DNA from: Mesocentrotus franciscanus
Lineage: Eukaryota; Echinodermata; Echinoidea; Camarodonta; Strongylocentrotidae
NCBI GenBank assembly: GCA_037976565.1
Contig: CP137675.1
Coordinates: 14,101,330 to 14,165,329, forward strand
DNA: 64,000 nt
Reading direction: 5' to 3'
Of this stretch, positions 32,533 to 45,172 are shown piece after piece. A model generated the notes under the pieces. The model was not told the DNA's origin. It saw nothing but the letters and a program-made list of their open reading frames with translations, and made no database searches. Numbering within the stretch: position 1 is the first letter of the stretch; each line of letters begins with the position of its first letter. The translations under genes were made by a program, and so were the position numbers.

Positions 32533-35500
32533 TGCCCCAAGTAGAATGAAATCAAGATTTCGGATTCAACTTCACCTGTAAAGTTGGGAAAATTAAAAAA
32601 TATGGTTTAAGATTTATTTCATTTCAAGTATAAATGCCATTATTCTTCATTTTACATACCACGGGTCTTGCCGTTGGCCCTTGAATTAACACTAAAAGTC
32701 TCTCAACGCCAAAACAACCTATTTCCATTTCAGTCTGAGATCAGTGCCAACTTGAAGATTTTAAATCTTTTAACGTCTAAAAAGTATTACATGAGTGCAG
32801 TGACAGCTTTGGAAGCCACAACCCTCGGTGCAGCAATCTAATTCATAATCCATTAGACCGCAGTTGCCACCCGTACTTAATTTACAATTGTATAACCTGG
32901 AGAATAATTATAATCTCAAATACTTTTCAGTGTTTTAAGCTCCTTTGTTCAGTTTAGGCTTCTATATTTTATTTCAAATGCATATATATATATATGTTTA
33001 TCTGAACGTTTATTTTTGTGTGCTCATGCAACTGCACTTATCTTGCAATATATATGTGAGTTATGATTTCCTAAGGCCTAATACCTTTTAGCATTCCAGT
33101 CATCACCGCCATCTTCGTCATTATCGTCATAATCATCATCATCATGACTATCCACAATCGCCATCAAAATAATCACCTGTCTGTATTTTCCTTTATTTAT
33201 TTATTTATTCATTCGTTTATTTCTTAATTTCTTTCTTTCTTTATTTTGCTATTCATTATTCGTTTCTACGTTCGTCTTTTATTCTGCTCGTGTTACGCCT
33301 TTTCTTATTTTCTTCTCCTTCTTCATCGTCTTCGTCTTCTTCGTCTTCAGTTGTTTGCCTCCTTAAGGAGATGAAAAAAGGGAAGGTTAAAAGACAAACA
33401 AACGAAGATAGATTCATCGCTCAAAAATATCTCGCAAGGAAAGACAATGAAAAAACATGACGTCAACGTCGTCACCACTTTAGTTCTCGGATAAGATTCG
33501 TCTATTTTTGTCTGCCTCTTTTAATGTCGCTCTTTTACTTTTGAGAAATCAATACATCGTTCGTTTTTGCCCACACCCGCCCCCTCCCAATCTCATTTTA
33601 CCATTTAAAAGCGTTGTTCTCGTATATTTTTGGTTACTTCGATTTTTTTTTAAAAGACTATCCCTCCCTGTTTCATTTCAGACTGTTTCATTTTCGAATA
33701 ATTTTGAAACGTCATCGATAAACCCTTCTCGTCGCAAGTGGAATGGAAGATAAAGTCAAAGTTAAGTTCCCCTTGCCCAGCCGTCATTTCTACATCTCAC
33801 ATCCGAACAATGAAATAGTAAGGCGTGGACCTATTAGTAATAAAAATGTAATAATGATTATAGTAAAACGATTTTTGAGGCGCTAAGTCCATTTGAAATC
33901 AAATGATTTTCCTAGACCAGTCAATAGTTTATATAAAAAATGGTACGCGTTCTACCTTTGTTATATTCTCCCGATAACCCCTCCCCGAAAAAAATCTTAA
34001 GTCTTAACTCATATACAGTCATGCCCTCTCCTAACTCCTCCACTCCGTCCAGAAAAATAAGAAGGCTTACTTTTTCCAGCTTTTTCCGAGAACTGTATTG
34101 TATGGAAATATACATCATATATTATTGTGAAGTACCGTGGTGTTCTTCTTTCTTGCTTTGTCATTGTATCCCTTTTAGCCTACCCCCTCCCCGACAAGTA
34201 TTCCTTTGCTACATTTCACCCTCCTTCCTTAGTCCTTCCTGCGTCTCAAGGACTTCTATTTTCTTCGTGTCACACTCTTCGCTCACCCCGTCCTCCACCC
34301 GATCATAGGCTGGAGCCTTGGACGAGTGTTTGGCGGCTGGTGACTTCTTGGCCCCGTCCGCTCACCACTGCTCCACCACAGAGACACTGGACGCGCTGGG
34401 ATAGTCTATTCTCTGAAGGCTTTGCCCGGCTTTCAGGAAGAGCACACTTGAACAGTCAATCTTGAACCAAACTTCTTCTCCAATTATCAGGAAGATCCGG
34501 CTAAGCGATGCGTTCCCTGTGCTCTCATGTTCGCCGGGACTTTAGGGTGTTTGTCATAGGACCTGTCGACTCGAGTCAGTTAATGGGCACTTGACATTCT
34601 CCTGCTACAACTTCGAGAACTTCGGCGTTCTTCTGGAAAGTGAAAGAAATCAAATAGAAAAGGAGAAAAAAGTGGGAAATGTTATAAGACAACAACAATA
34701 AAACAGAACGAGCGACGAATTGGAAAGCGATAAGAGGTAGAAGAAATTGTTTTGGACTCTCATGTCATCTCGTATATGCGCAGGCACATACCACCCACTC
34801 GTCATTCAACTCCGTCAAGAACGACGGCATGAATTAATGATGTGGTCATCAGCGACAACAAGAAATAGGAACTGATGGATTGGAAGCAAAGAGGACCGAC
34901 ATCGGTTCTAGAGAGGGCGGAGGAGGAGAGAAGTTCGTGCCCAGGGAGCTTGGCGGCAACACCTCTCACATTCCCGCTCGATGGATGCTCTGACTTTTGA
35001 AGATGAGACAACTTTAGTGTGAAGTGTCTCCAATTGTTAAAACTTTCGATGATGACGCCAGAGTAGATTAAATGAAGGATGACTATTTGAGACACTTGTT
35101 ACTTTTGTATTTGATTATTGGTATTAGCTGTGAAGGAGTTAAAAATTACTTCCCCCTTCGAGTCACCCGCCCATCTTATTACTCCTTAATCTTTATCATA
35201 TTATTTATTGTTTTTATATATAAAAACAAAATTTTATTAACTTTATTGCTGTAAAATGCTTTCCTTCATCAATATCTGCGCTATTACCGAAGACAGGTTT
35301 TATGAAAGAGTTCTAATCCAGGTTTTAAGTTGAGAAAGTTCTCATGAAGTACCAAGAGTTGACCTGTCATTTCATAAAATTGTACAAAATTTTGTTACTG
35401 AACGAATGAACATAAATGTGACATATCAAATTAAGTTGACATTTTCCCTCTTTGACTTAATTAAGTTTGTTAATGCATTTGTCACATTTTTAATGCATGT

Positions 35501-36189
35501 GTTTAGTTAAGAATAAAGAAGTTACATCTTGGTTCTCCGTAAATGAATGAACTACGCTGATCCGGAATTCGTTTCGCTCCTCTTGATTTCCACTTTCGCT
35601 CGCTCAATTTATTAGGCCTGTATATATATATATAAATATATATATACAGCTGTATGATTATAACATTAATTTTGGAACACTTTTGAAAAATATGTAAATA
35701 TAACGTTTGTAATTGATACTATTCATATCATATATTTATGATAATGATTCATTGACGTTTAATTGAAACCAACTTACATTGTACTAAGTTAAACTCCCAT
35801 TATAAGCTAAATACCCGGCATTGCTTTCACCTTATTATTTACCGCAAAAACGATGATAAATACCGTATTAACCGCTTTCAACCTTTAAAATACCGACACC
35901 AATAATTACATTGTCATCCTCGACAATACACTACAATACAAATAAATGTAACACCCCCCCCCCAAAAAAAAAACAAAAAAAAAACGATATAATACCTAAG
36001 AAAATCTACTTTTACCGAAATTGTCCTCCATTTAACAAATTGGTCAAGATCATAATGATAATCTTATTGAATACCACCACCACATTGGTGACATTTGCTG
36101 AAATCGGCTTTTGTTTATAGATTTATCTTTCATGTGTATACGTCATGCAAGAAGTAGCCTAAATATATTACATTACAACTCAACAACGA
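32533..36189. other. Intergenic sequence, no convincing gene
   Basis: Mostly AT-rich. The part 34270-34640 is relatively GC- and CpG-rich and open on both strands, but no domain or consistent splice structure is seen. A (TA)n hairpin lies at 35620-35647. Confidence 0.35.
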
Positions 36190-36480
36190 CTACAACACCA
36201 CCACCACCACCACCACCACCCCATCATACACACGATTACCACCACCACCACCAGCATCATCACCACCACCGATTGTAACCACCATCGAACCGTGACTGAC
36301 CACCACCACCATTACTACCATCACCAGCACCACTATACCACCACCATCACCGCCACCATCTTTATAACCACCAACACCACCACCACTAACACCAATACCA
36401 CAAACACTAACACCACCATTACCACCAACACCACCAACACTCATCATCGTCATCATCATCATCATCATCATCATCATCGA
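36190..36480. repeat. (ACC/ATC)n trinucleotide tract
   Basis: Degenerate CAC/CAT repeat, pure ATC near 36442-36478. Confidence 0.92.
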
Positions 36481-36599
36481 CATCATCACAATGTCATTGT
36501 ATATATATTAAAGTCGTCATCATCTACACCATCACCAATCATGTGTTTGTCTGTTGCAATAACAAGTTTAACACCACCAACTGATCCATGAATACAAAC

Positions 36600-37513
36600 C
36601 CTCACGTAATCTTCGGTCATCTTCTCAATTAAACCTCATGTCTACTTCTGTATCAACTCTTTCTTATGGCCATCGCTCTTTTTCCAAAGCTTCTGCTGAA
36701 CTTTGGAACAAACTACCTTTAATGTAAAAAAAACCGTCAAACTGTTAACAAATTCAAAACTTCTCTTAAAGATACGATGTCCCTTTTGCAGCCAACATCA
36801 AATAATGTAGAACTTTGCAGGAATTATGAATATGTCATGTATGTCCTATCTGTGAAATTTAAACGTTAGCAGTGTCCTAATATTCAAATTATGCAAGGAA
36901 ACCCGTTTTCTTGCTAAACTTCACTGTGAGACACTATTGAGTGACTGACTGGCTTTTTTCATCTTTGGTAATAACATACATAAAATGAGCTGTAAAGGGT
37001 ACATGAGCATTTGTCTACATCAATAACCCACTTCTTGTAATGGCCAAAATTAAACTGATTGAATCTTTGCGCAGCATAAAACGTACGACCATTCGGTACA
37101 ATGGTCTGAAAAGTCAGACTATTACTTACTAGCTCTATAGCTCCTAAGTCGATTCGACAACTAATAGTCGTTATTTTCCCACTTAAAGACATTTTCAAGC
37201 CCTCTTTGTTTTTTAGGGAAGTTCTAAATATGGATTATCTTTCAAATGCTGTTGGAATTTAACCTTTTCATTTTGTTGCCTGCAAATGGGACATAGTACC
37301 TTTAAGACACATTTATCCAAAATTGCTTTGAATGATTTACTTACTCTGTTCACATTGATGTGTATTTCATATGTATTGTAATTTGTAGGTTTATTTGCAC
37401 TTTTTTGTTTTGTTTAATATGGAATTGTTTATCAGTCTATTCTGTTTGTTATAGCGCTTAGAGACTTGGGTGGTAAGCGCTTAATAAGAAACGTTGTTAT
37501 TATTATTATATTA
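36600..37513 (+). mobile_element. LINE 3' end (L2/CR1-like) split by a family A element
   Basis: The frame from 36656 reads TLSYGHRSFSKASAELWNKL, a classic reverse-transcriptase C-terminal motif. Just before the insertion, ACTTCTC-TTAA joined to GACACATTTATCC (from 37306) would read FKTSLKTHLS, the next conserved block. The tail GCGCTTAGAGAC...AAGCGCTTAATAAG and (ATT)n ends at 37513. Stops and frameshifts show it is dead. Confidence 0.75.
36770..37301 (+). mobile_element. Family A TTAA element, copy 3 (complete)
   Basis: 532 bases with TTAA at 36766-36769 and 37302-37305. Left end AGATACGATGTCCCTTTTGC, right end in reverse complement AGGTACTATGTCCCATTTGC. It lies within the LINE frame. Confidence 0.92.
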
Positions 37514-40500
37514 TTAACTGTATGATCCGATGATGTTGATGATAATGATCACCACCACTGTCACCACCACCATCATTATCATCATTACCATCATCACCAA
37601 TGTTCAATGTTATAATCATCAACGCCACCCCCACCACCACCACCCTGGCCATCATCTTCACCGTTACACGACATCACCAATCTAATAACCATTTCATTTT
37701 TACAACAAAAACAACAACAACATCAACTCTTAACAAACAAACAAACATAAAACAACAACATTAAAAACCCCTCTCCATAGAATTAAATTGACAGCGGTTT
37801 CTGTTTTCAGGCGAGGTAGATGCTCGATCAGAATTACCATTGCGTTGTAGCCTAATCGTCTCTGCTCAGAAACCTCAACACCGTTCAACGTGCATAATCT
37901 ACAGCATCTCTCCGTGTTCAGATTTGTCTTTTCTTTTCATTCTCCATCAAACACTTTTCCTGGTGATTAACCGTGTCAGGAACAAAACATTTAAGGAGGA
38001 TGTTTTTTTAAGGTAAGAAGTCTTTAAGAATTGGCAGACACGTGGCAAGATAAAAGTGCATTCCATTTTAGGAGCAGACATGGTGTGAACCACACATAGT
38101 GACTGCGAACATTAAAATTCATCGAGTGGTAATTACTTTGGGGTTGATTAGAACCAGTTATTAGGTGAGAAACGTGCTAACGATTTCCCGATAAAGTAGC
38201 CTTTATCTTAGCATTTTGCGAGTCATAAAGAGTGCTTGGGAAAATGTTACGACACTGTAACACGTATGGTGCCAGCTGGATGGCGACAAAATGGAGAGAA
38301 ACGCTCTCGAGGTTTTAATTTGGTCATTGTCCAATTATTTTCTTCGTGTCATAAAGTTGTCTGTTCGTGTGATATTTTCACTCCTTCGAACTTAGGAGTC
38401 CCGACTTTTCCGTCATAAACATGCTGCTTAAAGATGTAGACATTCATAATGCTTAGAAATGTCGACATTGCATTAAAAAATATTGCATGTGTACGTGTTT
38501 CCGTTCCTTCTAAAGGGTCGCAATTGCATTTTGAAAACATTGTAATTGTACTTTTACAGAGAGTAAAAAAAAGGCTGCACTTGACAAAACCATGTTGAGC
38601 TTACACCAACAGATCACGTGTACTATTGTCACACTGCTGACACCAGAAAGTACATCTTGAAGAGAACTTTGGTCGCCGAAAGCCCCGTCTGGTGCACTTT
38701 TTGGCTGTCTAAAACAAACGTTGAATTTCGCTCGTGCTCCCGACGTTGATAGCACTGAGGTTGTTGCCTGAGCTAGAAAGTATAGCGAGCGAGAGTGCGA
38801 AAGAGAGAAAGAGGGGGGAATGGTGTAATTTGGCGCGCAAAAGTCAGGCGCGGTCAGATCACACTCGGTGATAACGCATGAACGGATATTCGCACAACCA
38901 TTGCCGAAAAAATATGAGCTTTCATTTTTTTTTCTTCTCCTTCTTTCATTCGAGAAAGCATGCTCTTGATGAATATAAGCGTCAAGTGTGGATGAATTGC
39001 AGATTTAATATAAAAAAAAACGGCAAAGAGGAAGAGGCAAAGAAAAAAAGGCGCAACATAATGACAAGTATAAACGAAGGAGAAGGTATTGGGAAAAGTA
39101 AAGAGTTAGTGTATCGGCTGATGATGGGTCGATACATTTTCGTCACTTTGCAGCTGGCATGACCATAGCGGGGTACGAGCATTATCGAAGGATAGGGTAG
39201 GTTTATGCTCCTTTATCCATGGTCTTTTTCATATTGGGGCACCACGTCCAATTGCACCTTGGGCAGTGAGATGAAACTCAGAGGTCATTTCTTGCCATCA
39301 AGCTGTCCATCTTCTTTTATCCTTGTTAAGACTGGAAGGGACTGGCTTATCATGGGTCGTTCAATCAATGTTTGATGAATTTCCATCGGTCATTTTTCGT
39401 AGTGAAATTTTGGCTTATCAAAACTTGTAATTATATGAAATTACATAGTTATCAGCGTCATTCCCCCACCCCCTTAAAAAGCAAATTTCTCCAAACTCTT
39501 TCATATTAAAAGAAACCATCCACTTCAGTAATGCCTCTACGGACTTTTTAAACACATTCGCATTTATTATTGCCTGTGTAACTTCTTATTTAAGAATACA
39601 ATTATAAAAATACATTTAAACAAATTCTCATGTAATGAACAATGCAGTTTACAACGTTTTGTCCAAAGGCATACATTTATAATTATTGTAGATTGCATAT
39701 ACTGACGTTTCCTTCTATCTCTTTAAAACACACCACTCGAAACACCAAATGAGCAAAGCGTTCAGGTTGTTGACATTATGTTCAACTATGTTGTACGAAT
39801 GTATGAATAACAAGCAGATAAGAGAGGATACTTGACGTAAAAGGTTTCATGTCCATGGCCTCCATTGGCTTCTTAAAGAACCTTAAAAGGAGGCCATGTC
39901 GATGGTAAGAGTTAATGAAACGGTTAAACTTGAAAACCAATGTGAAATAACATGTGTTACCTGCCAATAAATTAGTAGAGTTGCTCAATAAGGCAAGGAG
40001 GTGGGAATTTTCGTTAAATAACAAATCAGTATGCTTGTAGTTACATGATTATACGACGAAATATTCGAAATTATTCGAGTATGATATTGGTTAAAGATAT
40101 AAACTGTGATATCAACAGGTTTGTTATGGAGTCTTATGAAAACCCCTCGACCACTGTGTTCCTGTTTGGAGTCAGAGCGAGATGCTATCGACAGCAACTC
40201 CGGCTGAAACCGATACGTTCTTAAAAGGGTTTCGCCGAAATTCTCCTGCAGACAAATACTTCTTGTGATTGAGTGTCAAATTCGAGAGTTACAGTGCAAT
40301 GTTTGTAACGAGTAAAAGTATCTACAGTTGTTGATGCTTTTGGTTGGAGGAGAGAGAAAGAGTGGGGATGAAAGTACGCAAGCGCGAAAACAGCTGAAAG
40401 ATAAAATTTGTTGGTGTGTGGAGTCGGAAATGCTCACACTGCGAACGAGTGACGAAGGCAGATGGTCCGAAGCCCCTCATGTCCGGCATTGGAGTATGAT

Positions 40501-41560
40501 ATGTCTTCCGATGTGTCAACATTGTTAGAATCATCCGAAGAGCACCAAGGAACAGGACTAAAAGGAAGAGAAAGAATGGGAAAAAGTGAAAGGAAGAAAA
40601 GAAAGTCATGAATACATTTGCAGCTTTTTTGTTGTGACCCTTTTCCGCTTCACGCTGCGGGATGTGAGAGCAAGGAGTTATTAAACTCCTTGGTGGGAGC
40701 GAGTCTTTGCGCGGGTGTCTGAAAGATTCTATAGTGGCACAGGGAGGTAAAGAAAAGGAGAGGATGGGAGGGGGTCGAGCTGAAAGTGAGAGCGCGAGAG
40801 ATTTAAAAAAGAAGAAGAGAGATGAGGGCTCGGAGAAGTCGATGCTTGTTAAAGAATTCATGAATACGTCTGACATTCTTCTTTAGTTCCTGTTTCGTTA
40901 TTTAGAATTGCAGAAAGGAATCGCTTTGAACGAGGTGAGGATGAAGAATGGAGTGGAAATCTCATGAATACATTAGCAGTTGTTTTCTGTGGTTTCAGAG
41001 AGCTGCCATAGATTATTGAATTGTCTTTCTTCACTCGCGAGAGAACATTGGTTCGATTGATCGTGGGCCGGGCGGGCGCTTCTTACCACATTCTAACGTG
41101 TGAGAGGAAAATGGAAAGCTGGGGAAAAATTGTAAAGTAAATGAATCAACGAAACAAAACTTATACTGAATAAGGCTTTACAAAAATAGCAACAACCATG
41201 GTTGATGAATTAAATTATTCCCAAATTCAAAAACAAAAATGATGAGGGGGGAAGGTAAGATGGAAATGCAAGCTGAAAGGCAGAAGCGGCGTGTTATCAA
41301 TCCGAAGAGTCAGGCGTGTAACACGGTGGGTGTGGGTGGATGGGGGTGGGAGGTTTCGTACGATCTTCACGGTCATTACTTTAATGCGAGTGACTCCGAA
41401 GAAGTGGAGATAACTGTTATGATGAAATGAGAATGATATAAATACGCTAACGAAAGGGAGTTTCGACATTGCTAACTGATAATTGATTATCGACGGCTTT
41501 TAATAATTGTCAAGCGGGGATGGGGATTGGGCTCCTTTCATGTTATTGATAACAGCGAGG
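37514..41560. other. Intergenic sequence, no convincing gene
   Basis: CAC/CAT low complexity at 37547-37650. The part 38640-38880 is CpG-richer and open on the minus strand after an acceptor-like site, but no protein family is recognised. Confidence 0.35.
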
Positions 41561-41890
41561 GTGGTGATGGTGATTAGTGATGATGATAGTGATGATGGTG
41601 GTGATAGTGATGACGATTATGATCTCGATGGGTGTTTCATGTGCTTGAAGACGAGGGTTGCCGTGGCATTGGCAGTGAAGTAGACCATGATGATGATGGT
41701 GGTGGTGGTGGTGGTGATGGTGGTGGTGGTTTTTGAAAATGATACAGGTGGTTGATAAGGTATATGAAGGCAGTCGTCGTGATAGTGTTAGCTGTAATTA
41801 TAGTGTTGGGGGTAATGGTAGTGGAAGTGGTAGTGATAGTGGTAGTGGTAGTGGTAGTGGGGATGGAAGTGGGGATGGTAATGGTAATGT
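41561..41890. repeat. (GAT/GGT/AGTGGT)n low-complexity tract
   Basis: Degenerate G-T-A trinucleotide repeats, densest at 41563-41620, 41685-41733 and 41820-41890. Confidence 0.85.
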
Positions 41891-42008
41891 TTCAAGAACA
41901 TGATGGAGGTAGATGTGTAGACAAGATGACCGACGATAGGGAGGGGATGGGGTGTAAATGTAAAGCGTGGTGATGAGAATAGTGTTGGAGCTATATTTGA
42001 AGACTTTA

Positions 42009-42237
42009 ATTCTAAAAGGAGCTAAATCCACTTTTTGATGAAAATTGAGTTATTGATATCAGAACATTGTTCACTTAAGTACCCGTCTTTCTACAAAAGT
42101 ATTTACCTAAATTTTAGGAGCAATTATGAAAAAATGCACCTTCTAATATCACTTTTCCATAGACGCATGTACAAAATCTGGTAAACAAATGCTTTTTTCT
42201 CCAAAGTTACAAAAGTGGATTTAGCTCCTTTTGGAAT
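42009..42237. mobile_element. MITE K, 229 bases
   Basis: About 29-base inverted ends, core AAAAGGAGCTAAATCCACTT at left and its reverse complement at right. Single copy here, no coding capacity, target duplication unclear. Confidence 0.7.
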
Positions 42238-42636
42238 GAAACTCTTCATTTGATGATGGGGTTGTGGTATAAGTGATCGCTGATGGTAGGTTGGTATTAG
42301 AAGATAATTAATGGTTGAAGATAGGTGTGATGCTCTGCAACTGGTAGAGGTTAAACATGATGGTGATCGAGGTAACAGGTGACGATGGATGTCAATAACC
42401 GATTTACAACATCTCTATTTGTAGTCGTTTTAGTCCACAATTATCATAATGGAAATGTTAAAGTTTGATGATATTAGTAGAAGTGGTAATATGTTGTGAT
42501 TAATATAGTGATAGAAAAGTAATGGATTAGAAGTCCAAGGATAGATAAGATGTACATATGTAAATAGGTGGGTATGACCGCCTGGTGGTTAATGCATTTG
42601 ATAAGAGACAGGATAGAAGAAAATATTAGGGACACA
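42238..42636. other. Intergenic sequence, no gene found
   Basis: No supportable feature. Confidence 0.35.
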
Positions 42637-42683
42637 AACACACACACACACACACAAGCACACACAAGCACACACACACGCAC
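42637..42683. repeat. (CA)n microsatellite
   Basis: CACACA tract with AAGC interruptions. Confidence 0.9.
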
Positions 42684-42999
42684 AGTTTGGGTCAACTATA
42701 CCTTACCTCGGGCAACCAAAAGCACGAATTTAGTTCAATTGTTTGCCCTACACTGCGATCAAATTTACACCAACCTCGCTTTCATCAACCTATCCGGCAC
42801 CGTCTTTTCTGAATACTATATTAAATTGTCTACCTCTGCATGTAGTAAAGGGATATAAGTCCTTCTGCAACTAACACTATACAGCTATTGATAATGCCTA
42901 CGGCCAATCAGTGTCTTGCAAGCTTCAGACGTGTGATATATGATATCATGGGTAAGAACTATCCATTAGAGATAACAAGTCTCGTCGATATCATGCTCC

Positions 43000-43122
43000 T
43001 AAGCTGTTGCTCATTCGATCGTTTGCGCCGCGGGGAAACCCACTGAGATGCCTGAAGCACCAGGCCAAGTTTCCGCCCACCGAGTCGCCCCGTTACTCTC
43101 GCATCCAACACTTCTCCAAAGG
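43000..43122 (+). other. Coding-like segment, possible isolated exon
   Basis: The frame NPLRCLKHQAKFPP then TESPRYSRIQHFSKG is GC-rich with C or G at most third positions, unlike its AT-rich surroundings. It ends at an AAAG-GTAGCC donor-like site (43122/43123). An acceptor (CTCCTAAG at about 43000) is weak. I do not recognise the protein. Confidence 0.25.
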
Positions 43123-44757
43123 TAGCCTACAGATGGAGGTTTTTTCAGTTAAAAAACATGAGGTTTTACCAAATCGTGCGAGCCAATACGTTTTGGAAGT
43201 AAACTTTACTGGTTGTAGCTACAAACAAAAATAATAAGAGGGAATGAATGACGGATTACTTCTCTGAACTTGCAAAGCTGTAAATTTAATTTTGGCATTT
43301 GGAAAATGGAAAGGGACTGGTGACTTAATGATTTTCTCCCCAAAAAGAGGGGAGACGCCGTATTGCCATTGTTTATAAATTATAGCCTCTAATCTATCTT
43401 TAAAAATAAATATTATATACATGAAATTAAAGATAGAAAGGAAATTTGCCATAAAATTCTGTTTAGTCGATCAAAAGATGTAATTTCTGCTTGACACAAA
43501 TGAAGTATAGCCCCATCATTACAGTGGCATAATTATACTCCCCTCGAATATCCGTCAAATCTTCAATACATTTTCCAATGATATGCATTCCACTGTCAGC
43601 TAAATTGATATTACATTTATCGCCTTGACGTACACAATGTGTCATTCATTCGTACATGGACATTAATCATTCGACACATGTACACACTCACACCCCCTCC
43701 CCCTTGTATTCCATGTCTGGGGGCAGCATATGCAAGAAAAATAGGGGAGGGGGCAGGACAGACAAATGATTGTCTCCGCATGTGGTCATGCCTGAATGGG
43801 CACAGTGGGGTTCCACTTATTGTTGCCCTTTTACTTCGCTTTTTATTTTCAAGTGGTAACTTGCTGTGATTACATGCAGTCATTGACAAGGTAAGAGGGA
43901 AGGGGTGGGGGAGCACGCGAGGGCGTAACTAATGGGGACCAGAGGAGGCACCCTGCACTCTTAGTTTGAAGGGGTAAAACTTCCAATGGTTGTGGTGTGG
44001 ACGAACTTTGTTGGTATGGCATCGATGTGCCATGTCTCCCACCAAACGCAACGGAGACCAATGTACTTTGCGTTTCGATCCAGTACAAGTATTATTGGGG
44101 AGTTTTAAACACATCAAAAAAGCGACAGAAGCCATTGAACTTTTTTCCCCGCCCACCACAAATTACAACGGCGTTCATTCGTCAATTTTGCTTGTTAATA
44201 TCTGTAGTGGATTTTTATGATCGATGTTAATTATTGAGTCAATATAATAACAATCATAATATTCTTATTCGTGGTAGTTTTTTTTTACAATAGTTTCTTG
44301 AATCGATGAGATTGATTGGTTTATGCTGATGGATCTGTGTGTAAAAAATGGAGACAACAGCTTCATATGACTACTCAAATCTTGAATAATTACATCGAGG
44401 AGAACAAGTTTCAACATGCCTCTACTAAGTCTCTTTTTATGGGAGTACACTAATTGACATTTGTTTGTATTGTAATGGACTCCTCTGTTATAAAGGAGAC
44501 AATATATTGAAGCATGAATGAAAATTTTAGGACTGAGAAGCAGTATAAAAAAGAAAATAAATTTCTTTACTACTTTCTTTGATTTTCTTATTAAGTATCT
44601 GTATGGAGCTCAAAAGTGCATTCAAAATATGAAGGTGTGCTCTTCTGGACTCATCAAATATATTATTCTATTGATATGGATAGAAAGCGCGGCAAGCAAC
44701 CAAATTTCCTCATGAATTATGATTTTGAAAAGATATTATAGTTATTTCATATAATAT
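43123..44757. other. Intergenic sequence, no gene found
   Basis: No supportable feature. Open frames on both strands near 43640-44230 overlap each other and lack coding signature. Confidence 0.35.
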
Positions 44758-44820
44758 AAAATATATATATATAACAATGTCTTACAATATATTTCGCACA
44801 ATTATATACAGACATATAAC

Positions 44821-44851
<31 letters not shown>

Positions 44852-44883
44852 TGTGTGTGTGCGTGTTTGTGGGTGTGTATATT

Positions 44884-44914
<31 letters not shown>

Positions 44915-44990
44915 ATATATACGCACAAACACATACACACACACTCACACACACACACACACACATGTAAATATATATATATATATATAA
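44758..44990. repeat. Compound (TA)n/(CA)n microsatellite
   Basis: Alternating TA blocks interleaved with TG and CA blocks. Confidence 0.92.
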
Positions 44991-45083
44991 GATGGCGATG
45001 GTACGTATTAAAAGGAAATATGGACAATAACTAGCACAAATAATGTGATCGAAAAGATACAAAGACATATTTATTATCATTAT

Positions 45084-45172
45084 GGCGCCGATGATGAAGA
45101 TTATGACGATGTTAATGATGATGATAATGATGATGATGATGATGATAATAATGATGATGATGATGATGATAT
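45084..45172. repeat. (GAT)n microsatellite
   Basis: GAT/AAT trinucleotide tract. Confidence 0.9.

Noticed and set aside
34127..34465. 112-codon frame with a hydrophobic start
   Set aside because: It begins at GTG rather than ATG, no family is recognised, and overlapping frames on both strands are equally open.
38510..38755. Minus-strand 81-codon frame after an acceptor-like site
   Set aside because: No ATG, no convincing donor and no recognised protein; noted only as a CpG-richer stretch.
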